Notes under the pieces: generated by a model
Database searches by the model: none
The model's input: the letters and a program-made list of their open reading frames with translations, nothing else
What the model was told of the DNA's origin: nothing
Made by a program: the position numbers and the translations under genes
Shown: positions 35,615 through 44,369 of the stretch, one piece after another
How the letters are laid out: each line of letters opens with the position of its first letter
How positions within the stretch are numbered: position 1 is the stretch's first letter
Assembly: GCF_014650875.1 (NCBI RefSeq)
Contig: NZ_BMVU01000009.1
Coordinates: 1-64,000, forward strand
DNA length: 64,000 nucleotides
Reading direction: 5' to 3'
From: Streptomyces minutiscleroticus
Lineage (GTDB): Bacteria > Actinomycetota > Actinomycetes > Streptomycetales > Streptomycetaceae

Positions 35615-37276
35615 CTATTCACCGCCTCCCGAAGACGTCCTCGAAGACGTCTTCGAGGCCGGGCCCGAGGCCGGGCCCGGGGGTGAGCCCGAAGCCGCCC
35701 GCGCGGCTCTTCGCGGTCCGCCCACGGCGGCCTCGGCGGCCGCGTACAGGTCGTCCGGGTGGACCCCGCTCAGCGCGGTGACCAGATGGCCGTCCGGTCT
35801 GACCAGCAGGACGGTGTGGGCGGCGGCGCCCGGATAGCTCTCGGCGACCAGCAGCTCGGCGGCGTGCGGCAGCGCGGCCACGGCGGCCGCGAGCCGCGGC
35901 ATGATCCCGGCCGACACCCAGTGCTCGCGCGCCCACACCCCGGTGCCCGGCGCGATCAGGACCACGAGCAGGGCCCCGCGGCCCATCCGGTCCCTCAGCT
36001 GCACGAACGAACCGTCCTCGGCGGTCACCCGCACGTCCTCGACCGGGGCCCCCGGCAGTGTGGCGACCTCCGTCTCCGACGCGGTGACAGGCGCCGCGAG
36101 CGGCGAGTCGGCGTACGTCCCGGGCGCGCCGAGCGGCCCGGTCCCGAGGTGCCCGTCGGTCAGCAGCGTGTCGTGGCCGCGCGCGGAGCCGGGGACGTAC
36201 GAGCGCAGGGCCGAGCCGCCGCGCAGTATCGGCAGCGCCTGGTCGGCGGCGCGCAGCCGGGCGGCGACGACGGCGCGCCGCTCCTCCTGGTAGCTGTCGA
36301 GCAGTGCCTCGTGCGGGCCGTGGTGCCAGGCGAGCGCGAGCTTCCAGGCGAGGTTGTCGGCGTCGCGCAGCCCCTCGTCGACCCCCTGCGTGCCGAGCGC
36401 GCCGAGCAGGTGTGCGGCGTCCCCGGCGAGGAACACCCGGCCGGCCCGCCAGCGTCTGGCGAGGCGGTGGTGGACGGTGTGGACGCCGGTGTCCAGCAGC
36501 TCGTACGGCGGTGTCGAGCCGCCGCACCAGCCGGCGAGGGTCTCCCGGACGCGCGCCACCAGCAGCTCGGGCGTGACCAGGTCCTTGCCCGGGGGCAGCA
36601 GCCAGTCCAGGCGCCACACCCCGTCGGGCAGGGGCCGTCCGGTGATCTCCCCGGCGGACGGCCCGGACATCCGCCACGGCGGCATCCGGTGCAGCAACGC
36701 GTCGGCTCCCCAGGGGAGTTCCGTGCGCAGTGCCGCCACGGCGTGGCGTTCGACGGCCGTGCGCCCGGGGAAGCGGATGTCCTGGAGCTTGCGCACCGTG
36801 GAGCGCGGCCCGTCGCAGCCGACGAGGTAACTCCCTCTCCACCAGGTGCCCTTGGGCCCGCGGGTGTGCGCGGTGACCCCCGACGCCTCCTGCTCGACGG
36901 CGTCGACGCGGCTGTCGACGACGACGCGCACCAGCCGCTCCCCGGCGAGGGTCTCGCGCAGCGCGCCGGTCAGCACGTGCTGGGCGAGGTGCAGCGGGGC
37001 CGGCTCGCCGTCGTCGAACGTGATCTCGCGCATCACCTGCTTGCGCCGCAGGGACCGCCATCCGGCCCAGCGGCAGCCGGCCTCGCCGATCGGGAACCCG
37101 GTCAGCCGCTCCAGCAGCGCGGCGGTGTCCTCGCGCAGGACGACGCTGCGCGCGAGCCGCTGCTCGTCCTTGCCGGGGCCCTCGTCCAGGACGACGGAGG
37201 GGACCTCCTGGCGGGCCAGTGCCAGGGCCAGCGTGAGCCCGACGGGCCCCGCCCCGACGATGATCACCGGGTCCAC
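35615..37276 (-). CDS. FAD-dependent aromatic-ring-type monooxygenase
   Basis: The 553-residue enzyme is a class A flavoprotein hydroxylase: FAD fingerprint VIIVGAGPVGLTLALALA at residues 4-21, the DG motif CDGPRSTVRK near 160, and the GD motif GRVFLAGDAAHLLG near 280, followed by the C-terminal thioredoxin-like domain (about 400-530). Substrates of such enzymes are phenols or polyketides; none can be assigned. The last 25 residues are Ser/Gly/Pro-rich low complexity coded by a CGAAGACGTC-type repeat. The GTG start at 37276 begins the FAD motif almost directly. It stands alone between glu genes and the cysteine dioxygenase unit. Confidence 0.87.
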   Translation of the reverse strand: MDPVIIVGAGPVGLTLALALARQEVPSVVLDEGPGKDEQRLARSVVLREDTAALLERLTGFPIGEAGCRWAGWRSLRRKQVMREITFDDGEPAPLHLAQHVLTGALRETLAGERLVRVVVDSRVDAVEQEASGVTAHTRGPKGTWWRGSYLVGCDGPRSTVRKLQDIRFPGRTAVERHAVAALRTELPWGADALLHRMPPWRMSGPSAGEITGRPLPDGVWRLDWLLPPGKDLVTPELLVARVRETLAGWCGGSTPPYELLDTGVHTVHHRLARRWRAGRVFLAGDAAHLLGALGTQGVDEGLRDADNLAWKLALAWHHGPHEALLDSYQEERRAVVAARLRAADQALPILRGGSALRSYVPGSARGHDTLLTDGHLGTGPLGAPGTYADSPLAAPVTASETEVATLPGAPVEDVRVTAEDGSFVQLRDRMGRGALLVVLIAPGTGVWAREHWVSAGIMPRLAAAVAALPHAAELLVAESYPGAAAHTVLLVRPDGHLVTALSGVHPDDLYAAAEAAVGGPRRAARAASGSPPGPASGPASKTSSRTSSGGGE

Positions 37277-37391
37277 GGCGCGGCGCCCCCTGCCCGGAAC
37301 GGTGTCCAGAGTGTCTTGCCGTAACTGACGGGTGGGGCGGGGTGCGCGATCACAGAACGTATGCAACCTATTGCCGGTGCTTGCGTCAAGT

Positions 37392-37429
37392 GACGGAGGG
37401 CAGTGGCGATCATGCCACTGCCCTCCGTC
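37392..37429. terminator. Terminator of the gluABCD operon
   Basis: A perfect 16-base-pair stem (37392-37407 with 37414-37429) with a six-base loop lies 45 bases beyond the gluD stop codon on the minus strand. The loop and stem are free of T-tracts. It insulates gluD from the monooxygenase gene. Confidence 0.85.
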
Positions 37430-37473
37430 GTTCACATTCCGTCAGCTTCCCGGCCGACGTGCGCTTTTACGCG

Positions 37474-38424
37474 TCAGGGGGTTTTGCGCACTCCCCCCGT
37501 ACCTCCGCCGCCGCCGGCCTCGGGGCCCCGGTCGGTGCCGTGCGCGCCGACCAGCTCGCCCGCCACGTTGGTGTCCTCGACGTCGTCGACGTGGAGCACC
37601 GCGCCGGTGCTCTTCTTGCTGCGCCGGAGCCTGCCCTCCAGCCAGGAGGCGAAGCTGGTGAGGAGGAAGTTCAGCACGATGAAGACGACCGCCACCACGA
37701 TGAAGCTGGGGACGACGTTCGCGAAGTTCGCCGCCAGCGTCTTGCGGGCGTTGAGCAGTTCGGTGAAGTTCAGCACGGCGCCACCGAGCGCCGTGTCCTT
37801 CACGATGACCACGAGCTGGCTGACGATCGCCGGCAGCATCGCGGTCACGGCCTGCGGCAGCAGGATGCTCGTCATGACCTGCGTCTTGCGCAGACCGATC
37901 GCCTGCGCGGCCTCGTTCTGCCCCTTGGGCAGCGACAGGATGCCCGCGCGGACGATCTCGGCGAGCACCGAGGCGTTGTAGAGGACCAGGCCCGTGACCA
38001 CCGCGTACAGCGGCCGGGACTCGCTGTCGACGCCGCTGTAGTCCGAGTAGAACTGGTTGGCGAAGATCATCAGCATCAGCACCGGGATGGCGCGGAAGAA
38101 CTCGACGATCACGGCGGCCGGCACCCGTACCCACCGGTGGTCCGACATCCGGGCGATGCCGAGGGCCGCGCCGAGCGGCAGGGCGATGACCATCGCCAGG
38201 GCCGCCGCCTTGAGCGTGTTGCCGAGGCCGGGCAGCAGGTACGTCGTCCAGGCCGGGCCCTCGACGAAGGGCCGCCACTTGTCCCCGTCCAGCTGCCCCT
38301 TGTCGGACATGGTCTGCCACACCCACCACAGCAGGAGCGCCAGCAGGACGGCGAAGACCACCGAGAGGATCAGGTTGCGCCGCTTGGCCCGGGGGCCGGG
38401 TGTGTCGTACAGGACGGAACTCAT
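37474..38424 (-). CDS. gluD: Glutamate ABC transporter permease GluD
   Basis: The 316-residue protein is a polar-amino-acid ABC permease with five to six spans. The family EAA loop is present (NEAAQAIGLRKTQVMTSILLPQAV, near residues 180-205). The C-terminal 40 residues are a charged Gly-rich tail. ATG 38424 overlaps the gluC stop (ATGA). It forms with GluC the membrane channel for glutamate uptake, powered by GluA and fed by GluB. Confidence 0.93.
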   Translation of the reverse strand: MSSVLYDTPGPRAKRRNLILSVVFAVLLALLLWWVWQTMSDKGQLDGDKWRPFVEGPAWTTYLLPGLGNTLKAAALAMVIALPLGAALGIARMSDHRWVRVPAAVIVEFFRAIPVLMLMIFANQFYSDYSGVDSESRPLYAVVTGLVLYNASVLAEIVRAGILSLPKGQNEAAQAIGLRKTQVMTSILLPQAVTAMLPAIVSQLVVIVKDTALGGAVLNFTELLNARKTLAANFANVVPSFIVVAVVFIVLNFLLTSFASWLEGRLRRSKKSTGAVLHVDDVEDTNVAGELVGAHGTDRGPEAGGGGGTGGVRKTP

Positions 38425-39089
38425 CGCTTCACCGCCAGTCGCTTGCCGAGCCATCCGAGAAGCAGGCCGGTCGGCAGCGTCAGCACCACGAAGCCCAGGG
38501 CGAAGATCGTGGAGATGAGGAGGAGCTGCGCCTCGTTCTCGATCATTTCCTTCATCAGCAGCGCGGCCTCTGCCACGCCGATGGCCGCCGCCACCGTGGT
38601 GTTCTTGGTCAGGGCGATCAGTACGTTGGCCAGCGGGCCGATCACCGTGCGGAACGCCTGCGGAAGCACGATGAGCGTGAGCACCTGGGAGAAGCTCAGA
38701 CCCAGGGCGCGGGCCGCCTCCGCCTGGCCGACGGGCACCGTGTTGATGCCGGAGCGCAGCGCCTCGCACACGAACGTCGAGGTGTAGGCGATCAGGCCCA
38801 GCACGGCGAGCCGGAAGAACTTCGCCTCGAAGTCGTCGGCCGCGCCGAGGGCGACGCCGAAGATGTTGGAGAGGCCGAGCGAGGTGAACACGATGATGAC
38901 GGTGAGCGGAATGTTCCGCACGATGTTCACGTAGGCCGTGCCGAAGCCACGCATCAGCGGCACGGGACTGACCCGCATCCCGGCCAGGACCGTGCCCCAG
39001 ATCAGGGAGCCGACGGCCGAGAGCAGCGTCAGCTGCACTGTGGTCCAGAACGCCCCTAGGACGTCGTAGCCTTCAAGAAAGTCGAACAC
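38421..39089 (-). CDS. gluC: Glutamate ABC transporter permease GluC
   Basis: This 222-residue permease has about five spans and the EAA loop AEAARALGLSFSQVLTLIVLPQAFR near residues 125-150. Start is GTG 39089. It follows gluB after 75 bases on the minus strand and overlaps gluD by four. GluC and GluD are alike in fold and form the heterodimeric channel. Confidence 0.93.
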   Translation of the reverse strand: MFDFLEGYDVLGAFWTTVQLTLLSAVGSLIWGTVLAGMRVSPVPLMRGFGTAYVNIVRNIPLTVIIVFTSLGLSNIFGVALGAADDFEAKFFRLAVLGLIAYTSTFVCEALRSGINTVPVGQAEAARALGLSFSQVLTLIVLPQAFRTVIGPLANVLIALTKNTTVAAAIGVAEAALLMKEMIENEAQLLLISTIFALGFVVLTLPTGLLLGWLGKRLAVKR

Positions 39090-39164
39090 GATCTCCCGCG
39101 CTTCCGCGTGTGCCGAGGGCGGGGGCGGGCCGCCGTACCGAGCGGCCCGCCACCCCTTCCTGCC

Positions 39165-40001
39165 TTACTTGACGATGTCGCCGATCTTCGGGGCGGGCTC
39201 GTTCTTGTAGTCGGCCGGGCCGAAGTTGTCCTCGACGGCCTTGTCCCAGGCCTTGTCGGCGACCATCTTCTCCAGCGCGGTGTTGATCTTGTCGACCATC
39301 TCGGTGTCGCCCTTCTTGACACCGATGCCGTAGTTCTCGTTGCTCAGCTTCAGGCCGGCCAGCTTGACCTTGCCCTTGTACTGCTCCTGCGACGCGTAGC
39401 CGGCGAGGATCGAGTCGTCGGTGGTCAGGGCGTCGACCGCACCGCTCACCAGTCCGTCCATGCACTCGGAGTACGTGCCGGTCTGCTGCAGCTGGGCCTT
39501 GGGCGCGAAGTCGTTCTTGACGTTCTGCGCGGAGGTGGAGCCGGTGACCGAACACAGCTTCTTGCCGTTGAGGTCCTCGCCCTCGGTGACCTTCTCGTCC
39601 GAGCGGACCAGCAGGTCCTGGTGGGCGAGCAGGTACGGGCCGGCGAAGTCGACCTTCTTCTTGCGCTCGTCGTTGATCGAGTAGGTCGCCACGATGAAGT
39701 CGACGTCGCCGCGCTCCAGGGCGGTCTCGCGGTCGGCGCTCGGCGTCTCCTTCCACTCGATGTCCGACTCCTTGTAGCCCAGTTCCTTGGCCACGTAGGT
39801 CGCGACGTCGACGTCGAAGCCCGAGTAGCTGCCGTCGGGCTCCTTCAGGCCCAGGCCCGGCTGGTCGAACTTGATGCCGATGGTGATCTTGTCCCCGCCC
39901 CCGGAGGAGCCGCTGTCCTTGTCGCCGGAGCCGCACGCGGTGGCGGTGGCGGTGAGGGCGAGCACGACGGCCGAGGCGGCGGTGACCTTGCGGAGCTTCA
40001 T
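39165..40001 (-). CDS. gluB: Glutamate-binding lipoprotein GluB
   Basis: The 278-residue protein has a lipoprotein signal with lipobox cysteine C23 (LTATATACGSG) and a periplasmic-binding fold typical of polar amino acids: GFDVDVATYVAKELGY, DFIVATYSINDERKKKVDFAGPY, and a C-terminal EDNFGPADY region. It captures glutamate outside the membrane for GluC/GluD. ATG 40001 lies 38 bases after gluA. The same protein may contribute to glutamate sensing with the nearby GluK. Confidence 0.93.
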   Translation of the reverse strand: MKLRKVTAASAVVLALTATATACGSGDKDSGSSGGGDKITIGIKFDQPGLGLKEPDGSYSGFDVDVATYVAKELGYKESDIEWKETPSADRETALERGDVDFIVATYSINDERKKKVDFAGPYLLAHQDLLVRSDEKVTEGEDLNGKKLCSVTGSTSAQNVKNDFAPKAQLQQTGTYSECMDGLVSGAVDALTTDDSILAGYASQEQYKGKVKLAGLKLSNENYGIGVKKGDTEMVDKINTALEKMVADKAWDKAVEDNFGPADYKNEPAPKIGDIVK

Positions 40002-40039
40002 GGTGAATGTCCTTTGCGTGGTGAAGAGAAGACAGGCCG

Positions 40040-40816
40040 TCAGTGGTGCAGGATCTTCGACAGGAAGTCCTTGGCCCGGTCGCTGCGCGGGTTGCTGAAG
40101 AACTGGTCGGGCGCGGCCTCCTCGACGATGCGCCCGTCGGCCATGAAGACCACCCGGTTCGCCGCCGATCGCGCGAAGCCCATCTCGTGGGTGACGACGA
40201 CCATGGTCATGCCGTCGCGGGCCAGCTGCTGCATGACCTCGAGGACCTCGTTGATCATCTCGGGGTCGAGGGCCGAGGTCGGCTCGTCGAAGAGCATCAC
40301 CTTCGGATCCATCGCCAGCGCGCGGGCGATCGCGACACGCTGCTGCTGGCCGCCGGACAGCTGCGCCGGGTACTTGTCCGCCTGCGTGCCCACGCCCACG
40401 CGGTCCAGCAGGGCCCGTGCCTTCTCCTCGGCCGCCCGCTTGTCCGCCTTGCGGACCTTCAGCTGGCCCAGCATCACGTTCTCGAGCACCGTCTTGTGCG
40501 CGAAGAGATTGAACGACTGGAACACCATGCCGACGTCGGCGCGCAGCCGGGCGAGCTCCTTGCCCTCCTGGGGCAGCGGCTTGCCGTCGATGGTGATGTC
40601 CCCGGAGTCGATGGTCTCCAGGCGGTTGATCGTGCGGCACAGGGTGGACTTGCCCGACCCGGACGGACCGATGACCACGACGACCTCGCCACGGGCGATG
40701 GTCAGGTCGATGTCCTGGAGCACGTGCAACGCACCGAAGTGCTTGTTCACGTTCTTCAGCACGACCAGGTCTTCGGCCGTGGATACGGCGTCCTTGGTCA
40801 CCGATACTTCGGTCAT
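40040..40816 (-). CDS. gluA: Glutamate ABC transporter ATPase GluA
   Basis: The 258-residue ABC ATPase has Walker [10 protein letters not shown], signature [15 protein letters not shown], Walker [15 protein letters not shown] and the H-loop THEMGFA. It drives glutamate import. It is the first gene of the gluABCD operon on the minus strand and is divergent from gluR, with 288 bases between that hold both promoters. Glutamate-responsive control by GluR is reported in S. coelicolor. Confidence 0.95.
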   Translation of the reverse strand: MTEVSVTKDAVSTAEDLVVLKNVNKHFGALHVLQDIDLTIARGEVVVVIGPSGSGKSTLCRTINRLETIDSGDITIDGKPLPQEGKELARLRADVGMVFQSFNLFAHKTVLENVMLGQLKVRKADKRAAEEKARALLDRVGVGTQADKYPAQLSGGQQQRVAIARALAMDPKVMLFDEPTSALDPEMINEVLEVMQQLARDGMTMVVVTHEMGFARSAANRVVFMADGRIVEEAAPDQFFSNPRSDRAKDFLSKILHH

Positions 40817-41104
40817 CGGCCTCTTGCTCCGTCCTCCTCGGTTGCGGAGGACAGTAGTAACCCCGTGAGAGCAGCGTCATTACATCTGAGGGGAATCTGA
40901 GCATAACGATCGGGTAGCAACCGGCCACCGACCGTGATGACCTGCGAAGAGCCGCGTACCGGCTGGGTAACGGAAGCCCCTCGAGCGTGGCGGGGCCTTG
41001 ACGCCGTCCGCCCTCATCGGCGTGACTGCCGTGGTGCACGCGCGCGCGTGCGCCGTGCCCGCACACGGACCGTACGACCGCGAACTGAACAAGAGGGGGC
41101 CGGA
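40817..41104. promoter_or_regulatory. Divergent promoter region of gluA and gluR
   Basis: No gene is supported. This region should contain the promoters of the glu operon (minus) and gluR-gluK (plus), and any GluR binding site. A relatively A/T-rich part lies at 40850-40925. Specific boxes are not called. Confidence 0.55.
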
Positions 41105-41791
41105 ATGAGACTGCTGCTCGTCGAGGACGACAACCATGTGGCCGCCGCCCTGTCAGCGGTCCTGGCCCGGCACGGGTTCGACGTCACGCACGCCCGCAAC
41201 GGGGAGGAGGCGCTGCGCGCGCTCGTTCCCGAGAGCGACGGCTTCGGTGTCGTCCTGCTCGACCTGGGACTGCCCGACCAGGACGGCTACGAGGTGTGCG
41301 GGAAGATCCGCAAACGCACCACCACCCCGGTGATCATGGTGACCGCGCGCGCGGACGTGCGCTCCCGCATCCACGGGCTCAACCTGGGCGCCGACGACTA
41401 CGTGGTGAAGCCCTACGACACCGGGGAGCTGCTCGCCCGCATCCACGCCGTCAGCCGGCGCACCGCCTCCGAGGAGACGGCCTCGTCCCCCGAGACGGCG
41501 GTCCGGCTCGGCCCGGTCCTCATCGAACTGCCCACCCGCCAGGTCAGCGTGGGGGGCGCGGTGGTCCAGCTGACCCGCAAGGAGTTCGACCTGCTGGCCC
41601 TGCTCGCCCAGCGCCCCGGCGTGGTGTTCCGCCGGGAGCAGATCATCAGCGAGGTGTGGCGCACCAGCTGGGAGGGGACGGGACGCACCCTGGAGGTGCA
41701 CGTCGCGTCGCTGCGCTCCAAGCTGCGCATGCCCGCGCTCATCGAGACCGTACGCGGCGTCGGCTACCGGCTCGTCGCCCCGGCGGCCTAG
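41105..41791 (+). CDS. gluR: OmpR-family response regulator GluR
   Basis: The 228-residue regulator has a receiver domain with phosphoacceptor D53 (VVLLDLGLPDQDG) and K102-type lysine in DDYVVKPYD, followed by a winged-helix DNA-binding domain (LTRKEFDLLALLAQRPGVVFRREQII and VRGVGYRLV). It pairs with the kinase GluK 9 bases downstream and is divergent from gluA. In S. coelicolor this pair responds to extracellular glutamate and controls gluABCD. GGGGG lies five bases before ATG 41105. Confidence 0.93.
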   Translation: MRLLLVEDDNHVAAALSAVLARHGFDVTHARNGEEALRALVPESDGFGVVLLDLGLPDQDGYEVCGKIRKRTTTPVIMVTARADVRSRIHGLNLGADDYVVKPYDTGELLARIHAVSRRTASEETASSPETAVRLGPVLIELPTRQVSVGGAVVQLTRKEFDLLALLAQRPGVVFRREQIISEVWRTSWEGTGRTLEVHVASLRSKLRMPALIETVRGVGYRLVAPAA

Positions 41792-41800
41792 CGGGGACAG

Positions 41801-43222
41801 GTGCGCACCAGACTCCTCCCCCTGCTCATCGTCCTGATGGCGGCCGTGCTGCTCGCCCTCGGCGTCCCGCTCGCGGTGAGCGTGGCCGCCGCCGAGCAGC
41901 AGCGGGTCGTCGTCGACCGGATCGACGACACCGCGCGCTTCGCCGCCCTCGCCCAGTTCGTCACCGACCGGCGCGGCGGCTCCCGTCTGACCAGCAGCGA
42001 CGAGCGCACCGAGACCCTGGGCAAGGAACTGCAGACCTACTACGACCTGTACGGCATCCGGGCCGGCGTCTTCTACCGCGAGTCCGACGAGGTGATGGCG
42101 AACGCGCCGGTGAACTGGTACGTGCCCAAGGAGGGCGAGGGGCGGGACGCCTTCGAGGAGGCGCGTCTGGGCCGCCGCAGCCACGATCCCGAGCAGGTGT
42201 GGCCCTGGCAGCGCGACCGGCTCGTCGTGGCCTCCCCGGTGATCAGGGACGGCGACGTCGTCGCGGTCGTGGTCACCGACTCGCCCACCGACCAGATGCG
42301 CACCAGGATCCTGCGCGGCTGGCTGGTCATCGCCGCGGGCGAGACCGCCGCCATGCTCCTCGCCGTCGGCGCCGCCCTGCGCCTGACCGGCTGGGTGCTG
42401 CGGCCCGTGCGCGTCCTGGACGCCACCACCCACGACATCGCCACCGGCCGGCTGAAGTCCCGCGTCGCGGCCGCCGGCGGCCCGCCGGAACTCCAGCGCC
42501 TGGCCCACTCGTTCAACGAGATGGCGGACCACGTCGAGGACGTCCTGGAGCAGCAGCGCGCCTTCGTCGCCGACGCCTCCCACCAGCTGCGCAACCCCCT
42601 GGCCGCCCTGCTGCTGCGCATCGAGCTGCTCGCCCTCGAACTGCCCGAGGGCAACGAGGAGATCGCCTCGGTCCGCGCCGAGGGCAAGCGGCTCGCCCGG
42701 GTCCTCGACGACCTGCTCGACCTCGCCCTCGCCGAGCACGCCGAGGCGGACCTGATGCTCACCGACATCGGCGACCTGACCGCCGAGCGCGTCGCGTCCT
42801 GGACGCCGCTCGCCGACGACAAGGGCGTACGCCTGGTCGGGACCTGCCCGCCCACGACCGCCTGGGCCGACCCGGTGGCCCTGTCCAGCGCCCTGGACGC
42901 GGTGATCGACAACGCGCTGAAGTTCACGCCGCCCGGCGAGAGCGTCGAGGTCGAGGTCGCGGCCGACGGCGAGACGTCCACCGTCGTGGTCACCGACCAC
43001 GGCCCCGGCCTCGCCGACGACGAACTCGCCCGCGTCGGCGACCGCTTCTGGCGCAGCGGCCGCCACCAGAACATCAAGGGCTCGGGCCTCGGCCTGTCCA
43101 TCTCCCGGGCCCTGCTCGCGGCCGGCGGCGGCACCATCGCCTACGCGCGCCACGAGCCGCACGGGCTCAGGGTGACGGTCACGGTGCCGCGCTCGGCGCC
43201 GCCCCCGGCGGCTACGGTTTGA
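41801..43222 (+). CDS. gluK: Sensor histidine kinase GluK
   Basis: The 473-residue kinase has two membrane segments (about residues 5-30 and 170-195) flanking an extracellular sensor domain. A HAMP domain follows (about 195-245), then HisKA with H261 in ASHQLRNPL, and HATPase with N box IDNALKF, DHGPGL and GSGLGLSI. The sensor domain should detect glutamate, as reported for S. coelicolor GluK. GTG 41801 follows gluR by nine bases. Its 3' end overlaps the convergent TAXI gene by 11 bases. Confidence 0.93.
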   Translation: MRTRLLPLLIVLMAAVLLALGVPLAVSVAAAEQQRVVVDRIDDTARFAALAQFVTDRRGGSRLTSSDERTETLGKELQTYYDLYGIRAGVFYRESDEVMANAPVNWYVPKEGEGRDAFEEARLGRRSHDPEQVWPWQRDRLVVASPVIRDGDVVAVVVTDSPTDQMRTRILRGWLVIAAGETAAMLLAVGAALRLTGWVLRPVRVLDATTHDIATGRLKSRVAAAGGPPELQRLAHSFNEMADHVEDVLEQQRAFVADASHQLRNPLAALLLRIELLALELPEGNEEIASVRAEGKRLARVLDDLLDLALAEHAEADLMLTDIGDLTAERVASWTPLADDKGVRLVGTCPPTTAWADPVALSSALDAVIDNALKFTPPGESVEVEVAADGETSTVVVTDHGPGLADDELARVGDRFWRSGRHQNIKGSGLGLSISRALLAAGGGTIAYARHEPHGLRVTVTVPRSAPPPAATV

Positions 43223-44210
43223 CCGAGCGGTAGTAGCGCCGCGCGCCCTCGTGCAGGTCGAGCGGGTCGGTGTAGACGGCCGTGCGCAGGTCCACCAGTT
43301 GCGCGGCGTGCACCTCGCGGCCGATCGTCCCGCGGCTGTCGATCACCGTGCGGGTCACGTCCTCGGTCAGTCCGGCGTCGGTGTCCTCCCGCGTGATGAG
43401 GAGGTTGGCCACCGCCAGCGTCGGCACGGACTGGCCCTTCTGCGCCTCCCGGTAGGCGTCGGCGGGCATCACGGAGGCCCGGTAGTAGCCGGACGCGCCG
43501 CCCTGCTCGTGCATCTCCTCCACCAGGGACTCCTCGATGGGCACCAGCCGGATGCCGAACTCCTGCGACAGGCTCGTCACCGCGCGCGTGGGCAGCCCGC
43601 CCGACCAGAAGAAGGCGTCGATCCTGCCCTCCTCCAGCAGCCGCGGCATGGCGCCGATGCCCTCGGACGACTGCTCGATGTCCGTGCGCGGGTCGAGGCC
43701 GGCCGCCTTCAGCACGTGCTCGGCGATCAGCCGTACGCCGGAGCCGCCCGGGCCTATCGCCACCCGCAGACCCTTCAGGTCCCGGACCGACTTCACCTGC
43801 GAGGTGTCCGCCACGACCACGTGCACGTAGTCGTCGTAGAGCCGCGCGCAGGCGCGCAGCAGGTCCGCGCCCGGCCGGTCGTCCGCGACGTACTGCTGCA
43901 CGGCGTCCGCGGCGGCGATGGCGAAGTCGGCCTCGCCGGTGGCGACGCGGGCGATGTTCTCCTGGGACCCCTCGCTGTCCCTCAGCTCGATGTCCAGCCG
44001 CGGCAGCCGGTCCGCGAGCTCGTCGTCCAGCAGCTCCCCGTAGCGCTGGTAGACGCCGTTCCGGGTGCCCGTGCTGAAGGTCACCCTGCCGCTCGGCGAG
44101 CTCTCGCCCAGCGGCAGCAGCCACCAGGCCAGCAGCCCGAGGACGACGAGCCCGGCGGCCGAACCCCACAGGGCCCGGCGCCGGCCGACAGGGAGGAGCG
44201 CCTTGGACAT
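43212..44210 (-). CDS. TAXI-family TRAP-type solute-binding protein
   Basis: The 332-residue protein has one N-terminal membrane or signal segment (about residues 12-35) and a TAXI (TRAP-associated extracytoplasmic immunogenic) domain: STGTRNGVYQRYGELL, GSQENIARVATGEADFAI, DLKGLRVAIGPGGSGVRL. Homologues bind glutamate or other carboxylates. No TRAP membrane subunits (DctQ/DctM type) are near, so it may not be a transporter part. It is convergent with gluK and overlaps its end by 11 bases. ATG 44210 has AGGA nine bases upstream. A sensory partner of GluK is possible but unproven. Confidence 0.87.
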   Translation of the reverse strand: MSKALLPVGRRRALWGSAAGLVVLGLLAWWLLPLGESSPSGRVTFSTGTRNGVYQRYGELLDDELADRLPRLDIELRDSEGSQENIARVATGEADFAIAAADAVQQYVADDRPGADLLRACARLYDDYVHVVVADTSQVKSVRDLKGLRVAIGPGGSGVRLIAEHVLKAAGLDPRTDIEQSSEGIGAMPRLLEEGRIDAFFWSGGLPTRAVTSLSQEFGIRLVPIEESLVEEMHEQGGASGYYRASVMPADAYREAQKGQSVPTLAVANLLITREDTDAGLTEDVTRTVIDSRGTIGREVHAAQLVDLRTAVYTDPLDLHEGARRYYRSVKP

Positions 44211-44369
44211 GCGCGCGATCCTGCCAGGCGGGCGCCGGGCTGACCAGGGCCGGACGCCGGGGCCGGGCGGGACGGGGCACCCGGGACCGGGCGGTGGGGC
44301 GGGCGGTCCGCGGGGCCCTTCGTCCACGGGCGGGACGGGAGCACGTCCGGCACCGCCTACCCTTGTTGC

